A stretch of 40,639 nucleotides of DNA from Priapulus caudatus. Lineage: Eukaryota; Priapulida; Priapulimorpha; Priapulimorphida; Priapulidae. Where the stretch lies: assembly GCF_000485595.1 (NCBI RefSeq), contig NW_014577887.1, positions 56,608 through 97,246 on the forward strand, in the 5' to 3' direction. The position numbers were made by a program, and so were the translations under genes. This document shows, piece by piece, positions 22,212-32,165 of the stretch (position 1 is its first letter; each line of letters begins with the position of its first letter). The notes beneath the pieces are model-generated. The model made no database searches and was not told where the DNA came from. It worked only from the letters and a program-made list of their open reading frames with translations.

Positions 22212-22862
22212 AGTGTCAATGACACTATAGCTCACCACAAAAAAGTACACAAATGAGCGAGTGCCAACAAGTCATTTTTAATTCAGCAACTATCCACCTA
22301 CATTATATAAAACAAGAGTATATATGCGAGAACTAATACAACAAAATCGAATGAATCTAGATGGCCATTTTTATTTTTGCCCAAAAGTGAGCGTGGCTCA
22401 AAAGTAGGTCGACTGGCGTATGCAATTTGAAACATGTGGGTCAAACGGTTCTTGCGTTATCGTTGACCGTAGGCAGACACTGAAATGCATAGTGAAATTG
22501 CCAAAATCTACATAATTAAAAAAAAAAATCAAAACCCCTGTGCTATGTTTTGGGGCCAGTCCTTATTCATTCACATACCAAAATGAGCAAAATCCGTTGA
22601 ACCTGACTTATGGACATTTCCATTTTTGCCAAAAAGTGGGCGTGGCTCGAAAGTAGGTCAACTGGCGTGCTCCAAAATAAGACGTTCACATCTCTCCCAT
22701 AGGATTAACAACTGTATGCAATTTGAAACATGTGGGTCAACGGTTCTCAAGTTATCGTTGACCGTAGCTAAATGTTGACGGACGGACGGACGGACGGACG
22801 GACGTACGTACGACGGACAACGCCCCATGGCAATAGCTCATCTTGACGATGTCGCGGTGAGC
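22212..22862 (+). mobile_element. Nested repeat with GGAC microsatellite inside the 2.1-kb element
   Basis: The sequences on either side (up to 22205 and from about 22870) are contiguous in the second copy of the host element (around 35225-35245), so this block was inserted. It contains a 110-155-bp internal duplication (22361-22472 and 22612-22768) sharing GTGGCTC, AAAGTAGGTC and TTTGAAACATGTGGGTCAA. A (GGAC)n run lies at about 22778-22805. The 3' end reads AGCTCATCTTGACGATG, then GCGGTGAGCT, and can fold back on itself. The end resembles that of the element at 29058-30736, suggesting one family. Confidence 0.6.
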
Positions 22863-23098
22863 TACATATATGACTAATGAATATCATTACTATTAAATTC
22901 AATATAATTACATTGTTATTCAGTAGAAATCAAAACAATTCAACCCATTTAAATTAGAAATGATACGTATTATACGTAATGCAAAAACATTTTTACATAC
23001 CAAGCAAAACAACCGCAGGCAGCAAGCACTTGAAATTACTCCTGTCTACTTATCGACCAGAATCCAAGTGTTGGGTAGATTGCTGGTAAACCTAGGTT

Positions 23099-23543
23099 TT
23101 AGGATGGACAGACTTTCGCTCTCATGAAACAGTACTTTGACGTATCCGTTACGGGGTGATACAAACGTTCCATAATAAAATTACTGGCGAAATATCCAAA
23201 AACCTTTTGCTCCTTGTAGCCTGGCATAGTCTCTCTGTAAACCTGTGCTCTATAGCAGGTTAGTAGTTGTCTAAAAACACTGCACTGTCCTATATCATTG
23301 TCGGAGGCCAGAAACACGTTCCCTCTCCGTCCAACCATCCACTTTTCAAAGCGTCATGATAGGGCATTTCACAACCAGTGCCTGGAAACTTCTTCAGAGG
23401 TAGGTAGAATAGGTAGTTTCAAGTCATTTGCTACTTATGCCCTGGTAGCAAGTTCTAACTTTGTCTCTGTCACTTGTAGCCCTCGTTTCCTCACAAACTC
23501 TTTCAAACCCGTCACAGACCAAGTTTCTACAATCTCTAGTGTT
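23099..23543 (-). pseudogene. SAP-domain-like exon remnant, SWIM/YqaJ-type protein family (tentative)
   Basis: Read on the minus strand, 23543 to about 23430 encodes VTGLKEFVRKRGL, then ELATRA and VANDLKLPI, the leucine/basic pattern of a SAP helix-turn-helix. It continues to YKEQKVFGYFASNFIMERL, then YHPVTDTSKYCFMRAKVCPS, ending at 23099. This order (SAP-like start, then a Y-x-x-G-x-x-Y/F block and a YCFxKAKxxPS block) is what I recall from multi-copy invertebrate proteins that continue into a SWIM zinc finger and a YqaJ-like exonuclease. In-frame stops (after ATRA, HWL and NALS) and the lack of an in-frame start make it non-functional. SWIM and YqaJ parts are not found. Confidence 0.5.
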
Positions 23544-23727
23544 TATACTTCGTCATTCGTCGATTTATGTTAATCTAACGCGAGACTATGATCAAAATAC
23601 GAAATTTTGCGTACATAATTACATCTCTCAACGACGAAATGCTATACGAGCAGCGTTTGTTTATCCTTCTTGCCCTTTGACCTGATGACGTTTTAAGATG
23701 GCGGCGGGACTTTTCGTTATGGCTTAT

Positions 23728-25439
23728 TCCTTCTCATTCGTCATCTCATAGCAAATAGACAAATGTATTTGACGTCGGGGTAGATTTTATAGAGGAACAT
23801 AATATTGTTGCACTGACTCAACAGGCCTTTATACTTATCCTTCTGGTTATCGGCGTAGCGCTATACAAGCGCCGATGACGGGGTACACGCATAATGTTGC
23901 ACTTATCAAATGGCACAGTATGCGCATCTCTCCCATAGTATTACAGGCCCACATCTTATGTTATCGCTTCTGGCATATCGCGCCCCCGACGGCTATTAAA
24001 AATTTGCAACCAAATTTCCATTTTCGGCTCAATTACAGGTCAATATATCCTTGAATTTTCTGGGGTCTCCAACCTTACTGCATGGTCAAAATCGTGCGGT
24101 TCCCACATTTCTTTCCAAACGCTTGTGGCTATATCACAAGACAATCGGGATCCTGACAACCGCATTCCCCGCCAACCTTACCTGTGAGCACGGTACACAT
24201 ACATGTCCAGTACATCGCTCCTCTGGTACATACGGAGCCTTTCGCTCCACAACTCAACTTCGGCTTGTCATAACGCGGATACGTACACGCTGGGTTCGGC
24301 GGTATGAGTGCACAGGGACTGCCTGCCCATTGTACTGTATTATCACTATTTTTTGTTTTACTCGCCTGGCATTAGTCAAAGAAATTCATAACGACATGAA
24401 TTTGTTTGGGAGAGATTAGATGAATGACTCTATGTACGTAGACACATGAACGCCGGTCAGCTCGGGAGAAGACAATGCGACGAATATAATGATCGTATTG
24501 GCGAACAATTGATGAGTTACTAGGCAGCGTTATACTAGGCAGCGTGCCCACTCGCGGGTTAGAGATTAATTATAACATCAACGCCGACCTTCTTAAACAC
24601 TATCGGGACAGACAGTGAGTAAATTAACACCGGCCGCTCAGCAAATCTGGCTGTAGTATCCAATAGCAAGCATACAATGGTGAGAGTTTAAACGGCGGCG
24701 TTGGAATTGAACTTTGCGCAGAGAAAGTGCGTGTATGCACTAATATTAACCATGCATCGATCTATTGATCTCAAAGGAAAAACAAGCCGACCGTACCTAT
24801 CTGTACCGTAGGTAGCTATGTAAGGCGCGCGAGGCAACGGTCAAACAGTCGCTGTTTCTAAATCTATGCTGCGGCTGCTACCATAGGTATTCGTAATTTC
24901 TGTTTTTTGCTCTCGCGTAATACCTTATACTTACCATTGTACTAATGCGAGACGCGACATAATCGAGATATACTCACATGGTGTAGGAGTTAGGAACGCA
25001 GTCGAATACTTACTTGAACTATATACTTGTGTTATACGGAGTTGGATGTACGCGTGTAATTTGCATGCGCGAAGATATCATGAAAGTCATCGTTTCCTCA
25101 TCTCATCTGCGGCTGCTACCATAGATTGATTTCAGACTGTGCAGCGGAGCATCGTAAGAGCTACCCCCCTCAGCCAACAGCGTACCTACAAAATACAACA
25201 ATATCATGAAACGATGCACGCATCTACATGTATTAGGAGATGATACACAAATGTTTATTTTCACAAAATTGCCCCTAATAAGCGACACCTATCCGATGAA
25301 AAATGAGACTATACTACAAAAAATGTCATGTATAGTTTTATATTTATTTGCTTCCCTATTTATTCATAGATTCGTAAGAAATAGCGTAAATTGATAGAGG
25401 TAGAGAATAGAGAAGAGATAGACGATAGGAAGGTGGGTG
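23728..25439. other. Unassigned unique DNA
   Basis: No gene is recognised. An 18-bp word, CTGCGGCTGCTACCATAG, occurs at 24869-24886 and 25107-25124. A 14-bp word, CATCTCTCCCATAG, near 23927 is shared with the nested repeat near 22694. A 122-codon + frame at 24051-24419 has no motif I can name. Confidence 0.4.
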
Positions 25440-25474
25440 AGTGCGATTTCATCCTACTCTTCCGCCTCCTCTGT

Positions 25475-25620
25475 CCACCGCCTGCTAGGTTTACTCCTTC
25501 TCCTCATTCCCCTCCTCCCCGTCTTCTGCTTCATCTTGTTCTTCATTTTCCTCTTCTACTTTTCACCTGTTCCCTGTCCCCCCCCCTCCATTCCTATCTC
25601 TACCGCATCTTCCACATTTT
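25475..25620. repeat. CT-rich low-complexity tract
   Basis: Pyrimidine-rich DNA (CTCCTTCTCCTCATTCCCC; CCTGTCCCCCCCCC). A comparable purine-rich tract lies at 27130-27390 in the opposite orientation, sharing the word AGGGAACAGGTG on its + strand. Confidence 0.7.
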
Positions 25621-25639
25621 CCTACTCGCCATTAGGAAA

Positions 25640-25850
25640 ATATTCTATATAGTTTCTATTTAAAAAAATCTATAAAAACTCTATATAAATTCTATAGATT
25701 TTTTCTTTAGAACTTTTATAGAATTTTTATAGCATTTTTATAGATTGTTTATCGCATTTTTACAGCATTTTTATAGAATTTTTATAGGAATTTTATAGAA
25801 TTTTATATAGTTTCTATAGTGTTGAATAGAATTTCTAGGGAACTTGGAAG
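25640..25850. repeat. AT-rich minisatellite, TTTTTATAGAAT type
   Basis: Repeated TTTTTATAGAA / TTTTTATAGCA words at 12-15-bp spacing over about 200 bases. The same words in the same orientation recur at 26690-26850. Confidence 0.75.
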
Positions 25851-26300
25851 TGCTTCCCAAAGTCAGCTGCGTGCAGTTTCTTCTGCCAGACATCAGGAGC
25901 TAAAGCTGTTAGATTCCACCTACTTCTACAGCAGGTGGTGACAACAACAACAAGTTCTGAAACACTCAAGTCATGATACACATTACGAATATATCCTGGA
26001 AAGATGATGAATTAGGATATCAACCTAATTCCAGCTAGTACACGTACTGCCTACAGTACGACAGTACTACACACATAAAAAAATCATATACATTTTGAGG
26101 AATACTACACATATATACCATAAGTAGATAATGGGGAAGGAGTGTGACATCAATAAACAAGGGAAATCGTCATTTACTAGCCTTAGAATACCTACGAGTT
26201 ACTTCGCGTAACTCAACCAACTTGAGCTCAAATCGTACACAGTACATTCACCTAGCATCGTGCGAAATCGTTCCCTCGTATACACCCGCAATCCAGAGAT
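25851..26300. other. Unassigned DNA
   Basis: No gene or RNA is recognised between the AT-rich minisatellite and the hairpin. Confidence 0.4.
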
Positions 26301-26567
26301 ACAGAATAAAACGTACGACACGGTTCTCCGTTCTGTTGCCAGCAAACCGAATGTATAAACCGCCTAACTTGAAACAAAAGGCAGCTGTAAATAGGTCAAA
26401 GATTAGCTCGCCGAGTGTTGCGTCGATATCCAATTTCCCAGCGAGCCACACCGTATCGCCGAGGGCGCAAGAGTCGTTCGTAGCTGCCTATTGTTTCAAG
26501 TTAGGCGGTTTATACATTTGGTTTGCTGGCAACAGAATGGATTTTCGTGTCGTACGTTTTAGTCTGT
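26301..26567. repeat. Large hairpin: 86-bp inverted repeat with 95-bp spacer
   Basis: 26301-26386 and 26482-26567 are reverse complements with 78 of 86 positions matching by hand comparison. The core words are CCGCCTAACTTGAAACA on the left and TGTTTCAAGTTAGGCGG on the right. The mirrored peptides seen on the two strands here (FKLGGLYI, FAGNR) are a consequence of the palindrome. No transposase or target duplication was seen. It fits a hairpin-type MITE or an inverted duplication. Confidence 0.85.
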
Positions 26568-26689
26568 ATTATTGCTTGTTGCTGAGAGCCTTCTGTCTCA
26601 ATTTTTGTTTTTTATGAATATATACAGTATGACTACCTGTACTGTATAACGTTTCTACAGAACGAATCGAGTTGCTTCAAATAATATAT

Positions 26690-26850
26690 TTTTATAATAT
26701 AATTTTTTTCTATAGAACTCATTCTTGAATTTTGTAGATTTTCTATAGAAAACGTCTACAGATTTATATAAATTTCCTATAAAATTTCGATAGAAAATGT
26801 TTTCTATACACTTTTTTATCGAATTTTTATAGAATTCTGTTGGATATTTT
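26690..26850. repeat. AT-rich minisatellite, second block
   Basis: Words such as TTTCTATAGAA, AATTTTTATAGAATTC and TTTCTATA repeat irregularly. The block is related in sequence and orientation to 25640-25850, and the two blocks bracket the hairpin. Confidence 0.65.
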
Positions 26851-26867
26851 GCCAAGGGCGTCTTCAT

Positions 26868-26950
26868 CCGCCCCTTCTTCCTGTCCTCGTCCTCCTCCTA
26901 CTCCGCCTCCTCCTCCTCCTCCTCCTCCCATTCTTCTTCCTCCTCTATTA
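26868..26950. repeat. (CCT)n-rich pyrimidine tract
   Basis: CCTCCTCCTCCTCCTCCTCC with flanking CTTCTTCC. Simple sequence. Confidence 0.8.
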
Positions 26951-27045
26951 TGCTTCCACTTCGCTCCGACATCGCATCAGTTCGGTTTAGGCAGCTAGCA
27001 ATGTATCAGCTAATGCTGCACAGACATACATGTATCATAAAATGT

Positions 27046-27112
27046 TGCACAGATAACCATCTAACATGAAGTGATGTGCAGATAACCATCTAACATGCAG
27101 TGATGTGCAGAT
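27046..27112. repeat. About 30-bp tandem duplication
   Basis: GCAGATAACCATCTAACATG, then AAGTGATGT or CAGTGATGT, occurs twice in tandem, with a partial third start (GCAGATTTATG). Confidence 0.8.
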
Positions 27113-27129
27113 TTATGTCTTTAATGTTT

Positions 27130-27390
27130 TACTCCAGTTAGGGGGAGATGTTTGGGGAAGCGAGTAAGAAGCAAGAGAAGGATGGGTAGGTACCAGGAAC
27201 AGGTGAAGGAGACACAGATGAGGAGGATGGAGATGATGGGGAGGTGGATATGGGGAAGGAAGGGAAGAGGGAACAGGTGAGAAGAAGAAGAAGAAAAGGG
27301 AAAGGAGGAGGCGGCGGAAGAAGAAGAGGAGGACGAAGATAGGGGAGGAAGAATGGGAGGCGGGAACAGAAGAAAAAGAAACAGAACAAG
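27130..27390. repeat. GA-rich polypurine tract
   Basis: Purine-rich DNA (GAGGAGGATGGAGATG; AAGAAGAAGAAGAAAAGGG). Overlapping Ser/Pro/Leu frames on the minus strand are artefacts. Confidence 0.8.
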
Positions 27391-27696
27391 TATTAGTATT
27401 ATTGCCGACAAGCCCTGCTGCAAATGCTCCAACGACAGCAAACACACGCCCACCGAATGCACGCTGCTACGCTGCTGCGCCACTGCACGCTATGCACACT
27501 TACACATAAATATAGAGTATATGTATATTTATATGAATATACACGGCGGCACGACCTGTGGTTTTATGTTTCCTGCACAATCTAGACCACGTCAAGCGGT
27601 TCAGGGTGAATGTCAACATAAGCTGAAACCCCTATTAAAACCACGCGCACGCACACATGGAGATCGTTGTTGGTACGCTGGTCGGTCGGAGTAATA
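27391..27696. other. Unassigned unique DNA
   Basis: No feature is recognised. It precedes the palindromic TAGGCCTATGTATATATATA word at the left edge of the GT tract. Confidence 0.35.
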
Positions 27697-27699
27697 GTA

Positions 27700-28050
<351 letters not shown>

Positions 28051-29042
28051 AGACTACTGCTATGAAAACTATAATTGTATTATAGTAATTCGGAACGTAG
28101 TGTAAAGACACGTAATGTAGCATAACCGTAAAAGGTGAAGCGCTTATGAATTAGCATCACATTGTAACGTACGCTAACGTTTTTATTACGAAAATATCAA
28201 GAGTCTATCATAGACTCCTGAAAATATTGCTCAGAAACGCTCAATCCGAAGAAATATAGCAAAATATAGTCTCACCTCATAGCGGATTTATCACTGATTA
28301 CACCAACTTTAAAAACACTAAGATTTTATGCAGTTACAGCATAGAAAAATGGATTGAACACATCGTACCAGCTCCGCATATTAGTGTCCGGGCAAACTAA
28401 AAACAAATGGCGCCTTCTAAACAAGTGCACTCATAATGCACCTGATGTAAACAAAAGGGCGTGTAATTATTACATCCGCCATTCAACACTTTCTGACATT
28501 GTCATTCCCGTGTTACTATCTGACTGTTAATCCGCAAGCTTCTCCAATAGCGAAAATTTACGCGGCATCAGTATACACTCCTGTTAGTGTTACGCTAGTA
28601 TGAACGTCTGCGTTTACACTCGGACCAAAATGGCTGCGGTCGATGTCTCGCGCTATTGCGAGAAAGTTCGAGAAATAGCAGTGGAAATCAAAAACAGAAA
28701 GAAAAATTGTAATAGTGCATGTTTTAGTGAATACGAAGGTTCTACGTCATTATTTTTTATCGTTACTCTAGACAATTGCTGTTACTCAAGCAATAACGGT
28801 AGGTATCGTGAAAGTGGGGAAAACACTGGAGAATTCTCGTAATTATGGCTTTAACTCTGAGAGTGTCCAGGGAAAATATGTTATGGGAATATCGTAAGCT
28901 TAAGAATATTTCATGGTGTTGATGAAAATGACTAATGAGCAGATGCTTATGTTAGCATAGCAAAACATGAAATCGTAGTGCAATATGGACAGTAATTAAT
29001 TGCTGTTGACTCAGTCATTAGAAATGCGAACATTAAAACATA
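28051..29042. other. Unassigned unique DNA with one unrecognised 80-codon frame
   Basis: A + frame at 28600-28842 contains an internal ATG in a fair context (ACCAAAATGG at 28630) and starts MAAVDVSRYCEKVREIAVEI. I do not recognise it and no partner exon is visible. It could be a first exon, a transposon gene start or chance. Confidence 0.25.
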
Positions 29043-29057
29043 GAACATAAAAACATA
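29043..29057. repeat. 15-bp direct repeat flanking an insertion, left copy
   Basis: GAACATAAAAACATA occurs exactly here and at 30737-30751, just outside the ends of the element between them. The length is typical of target-primed retrotransposition, but the A-rich composition weakens the inference. Confidence 0.6.
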
Positions 29058-29217
29058 ACAAGAGCCGCAGAGCGACTGGGCTCATCTGAGGTCTGTTGCT
29101 ACGGTTATAAACGTAACATTTCAGTCGTGCGTAGTGACACCTTTGTTAGGCGCAGATATGCAGATATGCAGATACGCAGTTGGGTACACATAATTTCAGC
29201 AAACAATTTTTTTATTG

Positions 29218-29291
29218 CAGAGAGAGAGCGAGAGAGAGGAAGAGAGAGAGAGAAGGGCGAGAGAGAGAAAGAGAGAGAGAGAGAGCGGGCG

Positions 29292-29351
<60 letters not shown>

Positions 29352-29352
29352 A
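29218..29352. repeat. (GA)n microsatellite
   Basis: About 135 bases of GAGAGA with a few CG and GGG interruptions; the right 55 bases are nearly pure. Confidence 0.9.
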
Positions 29353-30629
29353 TCAGTCAGACTAAATTGTTTATACACAAATAACACCCACGCGGCGCGC
29401 TACTGTATCAGTTACGTCATCGATTGAAATGTACATTCCGATTTCGCCGCGCGGCGTCCAAACTTTCGAAGAAGATGGCGGGCAGAGGTAAGGCAGACGC
29501 ACGTATAACATACAGATTCCTTCAATGTCGGGGAGGATCAACACATTTCAACTGACAGTCAACCATCGGGCTCTGCAGCGTCCGCAAGCCAGCATGCTCC
29601 ACCATATCCCGACATTGCACACTACTGTAACGTCGACGGAGAGAGCCATGCAAAGGACAGTACAAAACTGGCAAATTTTCATTGGTAGGTTTGAAGATTC
29701 ATTTCTGCAATTACTTATCTCAAGATTGGTTAAACTGAAGTTAAGAAAGTCATTCTTTGACCTCTCCTGCCGAGACATTCTTCTCGCTCTGTTCCGATAG
29801 ATGGCGTGCATACTGACTAGGTGCAGGGAATAGATAATCCGAACGAGTTGCTACTTTCGTTTAGCTCATGCTGCATGTGATACTATCAGCCATGCTATCA
29901 GCCACCCACCTGCGAGGTAGTACTATTTATAGTTGGCCTTAATCAAAAACAGACGTTTGCGTAAGTGCTATTGACATTGTATTCCCAACGTACAGAATCT
30001 CATATATAGAGAATGAATATATGATTTAAGGCGCGTAAACGTTGTTGAAGTAAGTTTTGCATGCACAATTTCACTGTGAAAATTAAGTCTTCCACGATCA
30101 CACAAGTACCATCAAACACAGTTCAGTCCTTTGTAACAGTCAACAAATCAATGTTTAACCCTCATCTTGAGGGGCAAAAGGTTATCAGACACTTGCTCTT
30201 CGCACGTCAGTGGAAAGCACATTTCATGGTCCTTTCAATAAAGTGATAAAAATGGTAGTTCAGCGCTGAAACAAAAAAGTTTGTCACTCTGTTCATTAGG
30301 CCATGTCCTCAGAAAATATCTGATATCTGACGTTTCCTCCACTGCCCTTTGACCTGTGACCTCCAATTTCGCACTGGTGATGGGTTTCCTGCCCATCACA
30401 CTATACACCGAATATTAAGAGCATAGGTCGAGCCGTTCAGAGTTGTGCCGCAATTCCGTATTTCCTCCTATACCTTAAGTTAGTGGGAAATATTCCCCCT
30501 CCGTTGACACATCTTGACCTGTGACCGTTGACACCCTAAATTGGTCATCTCGAGTCCTTTTCACGATCCCCCCGACGTCCCGAATATCGTGACCGTACGT
30601 CGAGCGGTTAAGATTTGTGCCCAACTGTT

Positions 30630-30690
30630 GACGGACGGACGCACGGACACACGGACACACGGACACACGGACGCACGGACGGACGCTCAT
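30630..30690. repeat. GGAC/CGGACACA minisatellite near the element 3' end
   Basis: GACGGACGGACGCACGGACA-type repeats, comparable to the (GGAC)n run at 22778-22805 in the related nested repeat. Confidence 0.85.
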
Positions 30691-30736
30691 GCGATTCTAC
30701 AAGCTGCATCTGACTTCGTCAGATGAGCTAAAAAGC

Positions 30737-30751
30737 GAACATAAAAACATA
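30737..30751. repeat. 15-bp direct repeat flanking an insertion, right copy
   Basis: Exact GAACATAAAAACATA, partner of 29043-29057. Confidence 0.6.
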
Positions 30752-31244
30752 GAAAGGCAAACATAATAATTATAATATCGTCATAACCTAGCTTTACTGT
30801 ATTTTTAACGATGCATTGTGAAGTAAATTAATACAGGCAGACTTAATTGCGTTTGCCTATGTTATCGGTGACACTATAATGTATAATAGCGTACGTTAAC
30901 GTAGTTCTAGTACTATAGCCCGTGTACAGTTGCCTGTGGCAACTGTACGCGGGCTATATAGCTAACGTTAACGGTGATACTGCACAAAGAAATGATATTA
31001 CGAAAATATCAGGCTGCAGAACATTTAATTTTTTTGAAGTTGGCGCACAAATTTTGCCTCCCTGCTTCCTTTGTGCACTGCTTGGCTCGAGTCGCGTTAA
31101 TTGTCACCGGGACAACAAACTGTGACCCGGTTGGCAGAAATCTGTTATAGCTTAATAATAGCTTAATTATTCGCTAATTCTGTGTTTACTTTTTTTTACA
31201 AATACTCGTCGTAACTTAAAATGCCGGTAATGGGTCGGTAGGGA
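30752..31244. other. Unassigned DNA containing a strong hairpin
   Basis: Apart from the hairpin at 30914-30958, nothing is recognised. Confidence 0.4.
30914..30958. other. Hairpin, 21-bp stem with 3-nt loop
   Basis: TATAGCCCGTGTACAGTTGC at the left pairs with GCAACTGTACGCGGGCTATA at the right (one more G-C pair closes a TGT loop) with one mismatch. The stem is too short for a standard miRNA precursor (about 60-70 nt or more). It is best seen as a small palindrome or the core of a decayed element. Confidence 0.8.
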
Positions 31245-31450
31245 CACAGGCACGTGGAACGTTTCAATAATAAAGTGATAGTTAAGTGATCAATGATAAG
31301 TTAATAAACACGAAATGTATTTACTACCAAAGTTTTAATGTTTCTCTACTCTCTTTCGCCTATCATTACTAATGATTTCATGTAAATGCCGTTCAAATAC
31401 TCCTCTTCAACACACAAGTACACCGCACGCACGCCGCTGTGCAGAAACAA
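31245..31450 (+). mobile_element. MITE-like element, copy 2 of the CAGGCAC family
   Basis: Begins CACAGGCACGTGGAACG, then TTTCAATAATAAAGTGAT and AATAAACACGAAATGTATTT. It ends in CCGCACGCACGCCGCTGTGC, as copy 1 does near 6320-6345. A small insertion (about 20 bases, GTTAAGTGATCAATGATAA region) distinguishes it from copy 1. The inverted right terminus is missing here. Confidence 0.65.
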
Positions 31451-31469
31451 CAAAAATTTAGTAGTAATA

Positions 31470-31507
31470 TAACATTATAATCATTATATATCCTGATTAT
31501 AATGTTA
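31470..31507. other. AT-rich palindrome, 14-bp perfect stem
   Basis: TAACATTATAATCA at 31470-31483 and TGATTATAATGTTA at 31494-31507 are exact inverse complements around a 10-nt loop. It sits just past the MITE copy and may be its decayed end or independent. Confidence 0.75.
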
Positions 31508-31797
31508 GATCGATTCATGAAGTGTACGCACTGTATATAGGGCCTACTAGTGGTTTTACAGACCTCTCTGAGTCGGTGTCCCAGTGCACTATATAGAGGA
31601 GCTAGGAGCCAACGCTTATTCGAAACGCAGGCACGTACTGTGGCCGTTTCAATATTAAAATGATGGTTAATACGTACGAATTATTTTCTCTACCAGAGTC
31701 TTCATGTTTGTGTACCTATCACCTAGTAAGTCCGCATAAATGGCGTTCAAATGCTTCTCTGCACCATAATCCCACCACACGCACGGCCCTTTCGGTT

Positions 31798-31972
31798 CAA
31801 GGATAGAGAACATGGGTCCCAATAAAACCAATGTCATTTACATCAATATAAAGATAATATTATATCAATATAATAGGTTAGGGTTATGGTTAGGGTTAGG
31901 ATTAGGGTTAGGGTTAGGGTTAGAATTAGGGTTAGGGTTAGGGTTTATTGGGACCCATGTTCTCTATCCTTG
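31798..31972. mobile_element. 175-bp inverted-repeat cassette around telomere-like repeats
   Basis: A perfect 29-bp inverted repeat (31798-31826 and 31944-31972) bounds the block. The left arm contains ATAGAGAACATGGGTCCCAA and the right arm its exact inverse. Between them lie an AT-rich segment and about 12 TTAGGG-type hexamers (31877-31943) with TATGG, AGGATT and GAATTA variants. No clear target duplication flanks it. Confidence 0.85.
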
Positions 31973-32036
31973 GGCCCCACTTTCCACATATTCACCGAAA
32001 TTTAAAGAAAGAAGGAGAACGAAAGAAATAAAGAAA

Positions 32037-32048
32037 GATAGATAGATG

Positions 32049-32143
<95 letters not shown>

Positions 32144-32165
32144 GGATAGACATATAGATAGATAG
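32037..32165. repeat. (GATA)n microsatellite
   Basis: About 30 near-perfect GATA units with GATGGATA interruptions at each end. It lies inside MITE copy 3. Confidence 0.95.

Larger units (their letters stand above)
21626..23727 (-). mobile_element. 2.1-kb TIR element, copy 1, with a decayed SAP-like gene
   Basis: The left end (21626-21687) has ATAAG, then AAGTCCCGCCGCCAT, then AAAACGTTATCAGGTTAAAG. The right end (23670-23727) is its inverse (CTTTGACCTGATGACG, then AAGATGGCGGCGGGACTTTT). The TIRs are therefore about 60 bp with a conserved CCCGCCGCCAT core. The only coding remnant lies next to the right TIR on the minus strand. The left 650 bases recur at 34455-35335. The interior is split by another repeat at 22212-22862. 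I could not assign a superfamily or a target duplication. Confidence 0.6.
29058..30736 (+). mobile_element. Probable non-coding retroposed or MITE-like element with GGAC microsatellite
   Basis: The left end reads AACAAGAGCC, then GGGCTCATCTGA (its first bases overlap the flanking direct repeat). The right end reads CATCTGACTTCGTCAGATG, then AGCTAAAAA. The ends thus share inverted GCTCATCTGA, and the right end carries a perfect 8-bp-stem, 3-nt-loop hairpin (30707-30725). Inside are a (GA)n tract (29218-29352), CCTTTGACCTGTGACC words (30340-30370 and 30505-30535) and a GGAC/CGGACACA tract (30630-30690). I recall similar AACAAGAG...GAGCTAAAAA repeats from bivalve genomes. No protein-coding frame is recognised. 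Confidence 0.5.

Noticed and set aside
25475-27390. CT tract at 25.5 kb and GA tract at 27.2 kb symmetrical about the 26.4-kb hairpin, suggesting a second giant foldback element
   Set aside because: The AT-rich minisatellites on both sides are in the same orientation, and a CT tract also lies on the right side, so the outer layers are not inverted copies. Only the 86-bp arms are supported.
29475-29555. Short frame beginning MAGRGKAD, reminiscent of a histone start
   Set aside because: Beyond the first residues there is no histone-like sequence and the frame stops after 26 codons.
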